Part shown: piece by piece, positions 57,739 to 64,000 of the stretch
How positions within the stretch are numbered: position 1 is the stretch's first letter
How the letters are laid out: each line of letters begins with the position of its first letter
Source: Guadua angustifolia
Lineage: Eukaryota > Streptophyta > Magnoliopsida > Poales > Poaceae
Reading direction: 5' to 3'
Assembly: GCA_036346375.1 (NCBI GenBank)
Contig: CM070511.1
Span: 9,796,001-9,860,000, forward strand
DNA: 64,000 bases
The notes under the pieces: generated by a model
Databases searched by the model: none
The model's input: the letters and a program-made list of their open reading frames with translations, nothing else
What the model was told of the DNA's origin: nothing
Program-made: the position numbers and the translations under genes

Positions 57739-59820
57739 ATGGGACACAGCTCTGCAGAAGAATCTGATGTTAGTGATTCAGAGATTGGTGAGTATGAGGA
57801 GAAGACTTACACCGAACTGCGGGCCAGAAAAATGAAAGTGATGTATGGTGAGAGAATCTTTCGGTGCCCTTTCTGCCTGGGCAAAAAGAAGCAGGATTAT
57901 AACTTAAAGGATCTTCTGCAGCACGCCTCAGGAATAGGGGCTGCTTCTAAGCGTAAGGCTAAGGTGAAGGCAACACACCTAGCACTTGCTCGGTATTTGA
58001 AGAATGATTTGGCCAGCTCATTGGAGTCATCAATGCAACTTGCCATCGTTGAGCAAAAGCCTCCTAAGAATGAAGAAGAGATGTTTGTATGGCCATGGAT
58101 GGGTATTCTGGTTATTGTACCAACTGCATTGAAGGATGAAAATTTTGTCAGAGAAAGTGAGAATAGGCTAAGAGCACAGTTCTCACGATTCAGACCACTC
58201 CAAGTGAATATTCTTTGGAATTCTGAGGGCCAAGCAGATTACGCTATTGTCAAGTTTGCTAAAGACTGGATTGGATTGAAGGATTCGTTGGCGTTTGAAA
58301 AGCATTTCCAAGTGGAGCAATATGGTCAGACGGATTGGAACAAAAGAAACTGTAGAAGGGACGATTTTTATGGATGGCTTGCCAGATCTGATGACTATAA
58401 CTCTCCTGGGCCAGTTGGAGAGTATTTAAGAAAAAATGGTGATCTAAGAAGTGTTGGTGACCTGGAACGTGAGGGACTACAAGAAACTGACAGGCGTGTG
58501 GCTTATTTTGCTCGCCAAATCGAAGAAAAGAATAAGCATTTGCTAGAATTGGAGCTTAAGAACAACCAGAATGCCATGAAACTTGATGGGATGATGGAAG
58601 AGAAGGATCGATTAATTGAAGAACACAATAAAAGTTTGTACAGATGTTTATACTGCCTATGTTTTTGCAGCATAATTTGAGCTTATCCTCACTGAATTTA
58701 CTGAGTTTGTTTTTTTCTCTTCTGATGACCAGAGATAAAAAAGATGCAGCAGGTTGCTTGTAAAATTTCAAGGAAAATAATTAATCAAAATCGGAGATTG
58801 CATGGAGAATTGCAGACTAGGAGAAAAGAAGTTGACCTGAGATGTAAACAACTTAAAGACTTGGCTACAAAAACTAATATTGACAGAGTGAAACTCGAAG
58901 CAGAGAAAGAAAAGGTAGTTTTCTTTATCTTTTTTATAGGAATAGTTTGGTTTGTCTTTTCATCAATACTATTTGATGTTCCAAAGGCTGTTAGGGACAA
59001 TATACAAGTTTTCCTCCATTGTTGAACTTGATCTGAACTCGATGTATATTGTTCCAAACTATTATAGAATGCAAAGGAGAATGGGCTTCTTAATTTAGCA
59101 ACCCTAAAGCAGAAGAAGGCAGATGAGGAGCTCTTACGGCTTGTTGAGAAACAAAAGGTATTGCTTGCCCACTTATTTATTTATTTGCCTGGTGAAAACA
59201 CTTTGTCTCACTGACTGAATTTTGCAGCGAGAAAAAGAAGATGCCTTGAGGAAGCAATACGATTTGCAAAAGAAGTTAGATTCTAAACAGAAACTTGAGC
59301 TGGAAATAGAACAGTTGAGAGGAAAGTTAGAGGTAATGAAGCACATGGGAGGTGAGGAAGATACAAAATTAAAGGAGCTTGATGAGTTGCGTGAAAAGCT
59401 GAAAGACAGAGATGAAGAAATGGAGGATTTGGAATCTCTCAACCAGACCCTTATTATTAAGGAACGAAGGATCAATGATGAGCTAGCAGGAGCCAAGGAC
59501 GAACTGATAAGTGTATGTATAATGTCATTATTGACTTTGCTGTGGTTTGTGATAAATAATATATTGAATAATCCTTTTCTGGGAACAAATCACTCACTAT
59601 GCAGGGCTTAAAACAAATGTCAGGAGCTCGATCCATTATTGGTGTAAAAAGAATGGGTGAGCTTGATCAAAAAGCTTTTCATGATGCATGTAAACAGAAA
59701 GTGCCAAAAGATGACTTAAAAGGGAAGTTGGCACTTTCGTATTATTCAAAGTGGGAAGAAGAGATCAGAAAACCAGAATGGCATCCTTTTAAGATTGTGG
59801 ATGCTGATGGACAGGTGAAG
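57739..59820 (+). CDS. FDM: XS/XH coiled-coil protein of the IDN2/FDM family (RNA-directed DNA methylation), 3' end missing
   Basis: Five coding exons join in frame with GT-AG introns: 57739-58633, 58733-58914, 59068-59157, 59228-59512 and 59605-59820, giving 556 codons. Residues 38-80 form a zf-XS finger (FRCPFC at 42-46, His62, His80). The XS domain, which binds double-stranded RNA in this family, lies at about 118-230 (MFVWPWMGILVIVPT; YAIVKFAKDW). A coiled coil spans about 260-480 (QTLIIKERRINDEL near its end). The XH domain starts at about 493 (GVKRMGELDQKAFHDA; WEEEIRKPEWHPFK) and is open at 556, where a GT donor follows. Relatives act with SGS3/IDN2-type partners in siRNA-guided DNA methylation in the nucleus. 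The start is the first in-frame ATG after the acceptor at 57715. The final XH exon(s) were not found up to 64000, so the gene is either truncated or has a huge last intron. Confidence 0.9.
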
Positions 59821-60288
59821 GTAAACATTCTTTTACTTATATTGCTTGATACCAGGGTTCCAAATCCCGGCAGATACAGGCCGGTAACCGGTGGTTACCG
59901 GAAGTTTCAGAGGGCACCAGGAAAAAAAAACTCCGTCCAGTTTGATATTTTGAATTTGAATTTTGTGTGAAAATATATTAAATGTAGCATGGAGTGATTA
60001 CGCAAATCTAACTTCTGAATGTTTATAGATAAGCTGCGTAATCTAACTTCTGAATGTTTATAGATAAGCTGCGTAATCTAACTTCTGAATGTTTATAGAT
60101 AAGCTCACGTGTTTGTATACGTCAAGAGTCCAATTGCCTCCTACTACTGTGGGAGACGTTCAAAAACAGCACCTAACTAGAGCTCATGCATTCCTCTTTT
60201 ACTGGAAAAAAAACACTCTGTTTCAGGATACCATCTGAGATATCAATTAAATAGTAAGTTATCAATTGCATTCCAAATTTTGCGTAAT
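59821..60288 (+). other. Intron/flank after FDM exon 5, with 35-bp tandem repeat
   Basis: After the donor, a CCGGTAACCGGTGGTTACCGG-type palindromic word lies near 59880. Three copies of a 35-bp unit (GCGTAATCTAACTTCTGAAT, GTTTATAGATAAGCT) follow at about 60001-60105. No XH coding sequence was seen. Confidence 0.6.
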
Positions 60289-60304
60289 TTTAGGGCTGAT
60301 TCCT

Positions 60305-61104
60305 TTCGGTATGACTTCGGTACTACTAGACATGAGGAGGGACCGAGGGAGATGTGAGTTTGGAAGGTCAGGTAATGCCCAAGAAGGATACCTTTCGATA
60401 CTTGGGATCGATGCTACAGAGAGATGGGGATATTGATGAAGATGTTAGCCATAGAATTAAAGTGGGATGGATGAAATGGCGTCAAGCATCTGGCGTTCTT
60501 TGTGACAAGAGGGTACTACAGAAGCTAAAAGGCAAGTTCTATAGGACGGCTATTAGACCTGCGATGTTGTATGGTGCAGAATGTTGGCCTACTAAAAGGT
60601 AGCATGTTCAGCAATTAAGTGTTGCAGAGATGCGTATGCTGCGTTGGATTTATGGTCATACAAGAATGGACCGAGTTCGAAACGACGAGATTCGTGATCG
60701 GCTAGGGGTAGCTCCAATTGAAGAAAAGCTTGTACAACACCGGTTGAGATGGTTGGACATGTACAACGGAGACCTCCGGAGGCACCAGTGCATAGCGGCA
60801 TCATAAGACGCGACAATAATGTGAAGAGAGGTAGGGGCCGGCCAAATTTGACTTGGGAGGAGGCAATCAAAAGGGATTTAAAAGGATGGAATATATCGAA
60901 AGAGTTGGCTTTGGATGGAAGTGCGTGGAAAGCAGCTATCCACGTGCCTGAACCTTGATTAGGCTTTATGCCACGTTTTGGTATAGTTTTAGGCTTTGTT
61001 CTACTTCCTTATCTCTCTCTTTCTCCCTTTGTTAGTGGATCGTTTTGGGTTTCAACTCTAGTCTACCCCAACTTGCTTGGGACTAAAAGGCTTTGTTGTT
61101 GTTG
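60305..61104 (+). mobile_element. 5'-truncated LINE retrotransposon
   Basis: It is flanked by a 16-bp target duplication, TTTAGGGCTGATTCCT (60289-60304 and 61105-61120). It ends in a TTG-repeat tail (TTTGTTGTTGTTG) after GGGACTAAAAGG, the usual 3' end of a common plant LINE family. Coding remains are the RT C-terminal part: [38 protein letters not shown], a stop, then MRMLRWIYGHTR, and GRGRPNLTWEEAIKRDLKGW (60354-60958). Endonuclease and RT core are absent. It probably inserted in the FDM-like gene's last intron or 3' region. Confidence 0.92.
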
Positions 61105-61263
61105 TTTAGGGCTGATTCCTAATTAACAGATGCATGCATACATGACAACTATTATATGTCTAACTTGCATGACTAGAAGTCGTGCAGCCTCGCATGTATG
61201 AAAGATGTGAAGAGATATTAGCCGTTATCTCTAATTGCATGTATGCATGCCTAGCCGGGATTT

Positions 61264-61582
61264 AAGGCATGTACAATAGGCTGCCATTAGCCGTCCATGA
61301 ACGTCACATTAGATTCATACTGATATGGTGCTTAGAAGGGGGGGTAAAGGGGAGTTTGTTGCTAAACAATTGATCTATTAGCATGAACCAATGCACTTAT
61401 AGACAGCATGATGCCCATTGTAGAGAGCTCCTCCACTCACAACGTGATTTGTGGGTCCCAGACTCCCAGCGGAGTACAGACAACAGCTGTATATTCCATT
61501 GTATGTGTCGTCTTTAATGTTTTTAGTAGATGATGTGGAGGGCTATATGGACAACAGTTGTCTCTAGTGCTGTACATGCCTT
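61264..61582. mobile_element. Small terminal-inverted-repeat element (MITE-like), about 319 bp
   Basis: The ends AAGGCATGTACA (61264-61275) and TGTACATGCCTT (61571-61582) are perfect 12-bp inverted repeats. Internal GACAACAG(C/T)TGT words recur near 61478 and 61550. No ORF is present. No target duplication is clear (TTT/TAT), so the superfamily is unassigned. Confidence 0.6.
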
Positions 61583-61586
61583 TATG

Positions 61587-63102
61587 TGTTGGGACTCGGA
61601 TTACCAAATTTGAAACCCTCTATGTATACTAAACTATATAGGGCTGGCAAAAAAGCTCTTTAGGGCTTGAATCAAAATTACTTTGATTACAATAGTTAAT
61701 TGGTTTAAAATTGAAATGAGTCAATTTCAAGCGAAAAAAGGTTAATGAGGCGTGGCTCGATAGTGGTTCGTTTGCTTGAATTTGAAATAACGACTTATAT
61801 GATAAATCAAATGGTTTTATGTCGAACTATGTTGATTTCGAAAGAAGCTCGATAATAGCGTGTTAAGCTTGATAGCCAAGTTCAGGATTATGCTAGTGCA
61901 CATAATAGCAACATTGATGAAATATCATTCAATTCAATGAAATAACTAAGAAAGTAGCAAATTATTAATAAATAATATCAACGGACCTTATAGTTAAGGT
62001 TTACACAACTATGCCTCACACGGCTAACAAACTCTTGCACCAGAAATAAAATAACTTGATGCCACAAGCAATCGCCTAGGGAACGCACTCCTAGTTCACA
62101 AAGTGTTCATAATACTCCTTGTAGAACTCTGAGTTCTTTGGTCCTTCTTTAGCAATTGATCAACAATGTGTATAGCCATAAGTACATAGAGTACTCAGTA
62201 AGTCGTATGGAATAGTAATGCATGCAGGACTTGACAAAAGAATAGCTAGATGGTTCTTTTGTAGAAAGCAATAATTATTTAAAATACGATAAATATATTG
62301 TAAAGCATACTTGAAAATGATACAATAAATAAGACATGTGCATTTAAAACATCAAGTCAATTACACGATTACTTTCCAACCATTCCAACATTCAACATTT
62401 TCTTGAAAACTCTTATCTCATGTAAAATCCCCAGCCACGTCTAGGACTGTGGACACGGTTGTTTAAACAATTTTACACTCTGTAAAGGTTGTACAACTTT
62501 ACCCACAAGATATAATCAACTCATCACATCTGTCTTGACTCGCCATACAAGAGTATGCAATTGAATGATCATAACAAGACCTTTACACTAGTGCACACTA
62601 GCACCATCTTGCGTATTGAGTTTATCCTCTTAACCTTGGGACGTGACCTAGTTGGTCTACTCCTAGAATACGTCCACGTAGCCCGAGTCTATGTTTTTAA
62701 TGAGTGGCTCACCATTATGAGAGATTGTGTTAACCCTCGAAGTAGCCCTATACACCCGGTGTCTCATCGAGTCGGAGTAACCCCCGCCTGCACAACCCAT
62801 TGGAGTAGCCCTCCAATCCAAACCGCGTAGGACAACACAAGTATATGATATATTATTATGACAGGTTCATCCCATACTGGACATGTGGTTACATGTTTAG
62901 GCCTAGTTTAATAGTGCACAAGATTAAGTCCTTAACCATTCCCAGGTGAGACATCCTCATCCCCCAAATGTGCTAACCATACCCCCTATACTGCACGAGT
63001 GAACCATTTTGTTTAACCAAGGCAATGGCATACCCACAGTGGCTACTTCTTACAATTCCATATCTCATTAAGTCAAATTTATCATAATTCATCATTTGAT
63101 AT
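61587..63102 (-). repeat. Partial Del/Tekay-like LTR
   Basis: It starts TGTTGGGACTCGGATT and shares TTTGAAACCCTCTATG, GGTTGTACAACTTTACCCACAAGATATAATCAACTCATCACATC and CGCCATACAAGAGTATGCAA words with the minus-strand LTR at 34874-36300. Only about the 3' quarter of the LTR is present, and it ends where a hAT-like terminus begins. No gene is contained. Confidence 0.75.
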
Positions 63103-63580
63103 TAGGGATGGCAATCGGGTGGGTATCTCCGGGTACTATTGCCTTAAACCCAAACCCGAACAAAGTCCTTTTTACCCAAATCCACTAAGATTTACGGGCA
63201 TGGATCTGTGCCCATGCCCAAACCCAATGGGTACCCAATACCCAATGGGTACCCACGGGCACAGATTTGTGTGCGAGCACCGAAGGGCGAAGTGGAGAGG
63301 TGGGGGGTGCCACGGCCGCCACATGCTCCTCCCCCCTCGCGAACGCCAGAGGTTGGGGGAGGCGGCCATGGTGAAGGAGGCGTCGACACATGTGAGGCAG
63401 GGGGTGATTCTCCAATGACAACTGGCCAATTCTTTTCGCCTATTGTTCCTTCTCTCATCCCCAAAAGAAACCCACCAAGAATTACTCCGACATACCAAGA
63501 ATGGCAAACCATTGAACCAAGAAACCAAAACCCAGCGCATCAACCACACCACAGGAGCGAGGGGAGGGAGAGAGAGGTAC
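63103..63580 (+). mobile_element. Possible hAT-like element terminus, running into CRWN-like intron sequence
   Basis: TAGGGATGGCAATCGGGTGG followed by GGTATC and GGGTAC words resembles the end of Ac-like hAT elements. Repeated AATGGGTACCCA dyads follow at 63222-63262. No matching right terminus (CCATCCCTA) was found, so the right limit is unknown. From about 63290 the sequence is GC-rich and may already be intron 1 of the CRWN-like gene. Confidence 0.4.
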
Positions 63581-63737
63581 CTTGGACTCGAGTAGGGTGA
63601 TGCAGGTGATTAGCGCCGCGGCGCCGCCTTGTCATGGTGCCTGATAGACTCCTCGTCAAAGCCGGCCTCGCGGAGCTTCCTCCAGATCGCCTTGTCCCGG
63701 CGACGCCGTCGCTTCCAGTCGACCGCGGGCTCGCCAT
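63581..63737 (-). pseudogene. First coding exon of a CRWN/NMCP1-like nuclear-lamina gene, with apparent frameshifts
   Basis: The minus-strand ATG at 63737 reads MASPRSTGSDGVAG. A one-base change of frame then gives DKAIWRKLREAGFDEESIRHHDKAA. After a further CCGCGGCG duplication, LITCITLLESK is followed by a GT donor at 63580. Short acidic N-terminus, W.KLREAGFDEESI, DKAALI and L.S order match the start of plant CRWN/NMCP coiled-coil proteins, which build the nuclear lamina. No second exon (YQYNMG-type sequence) was seen leftward within the window. The two shifts suggest a dead copy, or assembly errors. Confidence 0.55.
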
Positions 63738-64000
63738 GGCTCGGCTCGCCAGAACACTAGACCTCAGGGGTACGCGCGGGGGGCAGTGCGTTTCGGGTGA
63801 GTAGGGGTCGCCTCTCCCTCTATCTCCTTCTCGCCTCTCATTTCTCTCTCTTCTTTTGGGTACTATGTGCGCCGGGCCAGAGGGAGCCAATAGGAGGAGC
63901 CAGGTCGAGGAGGCGAGGCGAGGAGGTTGGTGTCGGCCACGAGGAGGTAGAGGCGAGGAGGAGGCCATGGCGATCAGGTGATGGGGGCAAGGGGAGGGAG
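63738..64000 (-). promoter_or_regulatory. 5' flank of the CRWN-like exon
   Basis: This GC-rich, CT-rich sequence upstream of the minus-strand ATG, with GGAGG and CTCCTC words, is consistent with a grass 5' UTR. Long ORFs here are compositional. No TATA box is evident. Confidence 0.35.

Noticed and set aside
63540..63968. 142-codon minus-strand ORF taken as one protein
   Set aside because: Only the part after the internal ATG (63737) resembles a known family, and it needs frame changes; the upstream part is probably 5' UTR.
1..64000. tRNA, rRNA or microRNA genes
   Set aside because: No cloverleaf with A/B box words or rRNA signature was recognised by eye; the long hairpins are repeat structures, not typical miRNA precursors.

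Overview
This is nuclear DNA of a flowering plant, almost certainly a grass (Poaceae). The evidence is the element families present: Tat-type gypsy elements with an antisense PF04195 ORF, a SIRE/Opie-type copia element, CACTA elements with CCGGCAGTGATA subterminal repeats, and long Del/Tekay-type LTRs. GT-AG introns and GC-rich gene 5' ends agree. I cannot name the species. Roughly nine tenths of the window is nested transposable elements, most of them decayed. Host genes are recognisable only in the last 8 kb.

Layout. 1-1643: the 3' end and LTR of a Tat-type gypsy element that cuts into the left side of a large CACTA transposon. 1644-22953: that CACTA element. It carries a broken tnp2 transposase gene (7223-10449) and a broken TNP1/Transposase_24 gene ending in a ULP1-like protease domain (18926-22249). 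Between them lies a striking array of about 11 near-perfect hairpins (13168-18257). Two solo LTRs sit inside it, each with an exact 5-bp target duplication (2611-6970, ATTCA; 14192-17620, AAATT). 22954-24396: a decayed gypsy gag. 24397-32862: a SIRE-type copia element on the minus strand, holding an internally deleted Tat element (26057-28399, duplication GTGTG). 32863-42392: gypsy element A (+), split in its protease region by a 5.5-kb solo LTR (34874-40359, duplication ACCAT). 42393-52378: related gypsy element B (-), tail-to-tail with A, with an antisense accessory ORF and an extra truncated LTR-internal segment at its 5' side. 52379-54353: the tnp2 of a second CACTA (-).

55400-64000 is the genic part. 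A five-coding-exon gene for an XS/XH coiled-coil protein of the IDN2/FDM family (RNA-directed DNA methylation) runs from 57739 to 59820, after a probable TATA box and 5'-UTR intron. Its last XH exon(s) are not in the window. The space that should hold them contains a 5'-truncated LINE (16-bp target duplication), a small terminal-inverted-repeat element, a partial LTR and a hAT-like terminus. At 63581-63737 (-) is the first coding exon of what looks like a CRWN/NMCP1 nuclear-lamina gene, carrying two apparent frameshifts.

No element here looks able to move by itself: every long coding region has stops or shifts, many readable as C-to-T changes. The most unusual structure is the CACTA hairpin array, together with a perfect 77-bp-arm palindrome sharing its core near the element's right end. 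Positions of TE boundaries were read by eye from terminal motifs and target duplications; homology statements come from recognising protein motifs, not from database searches.
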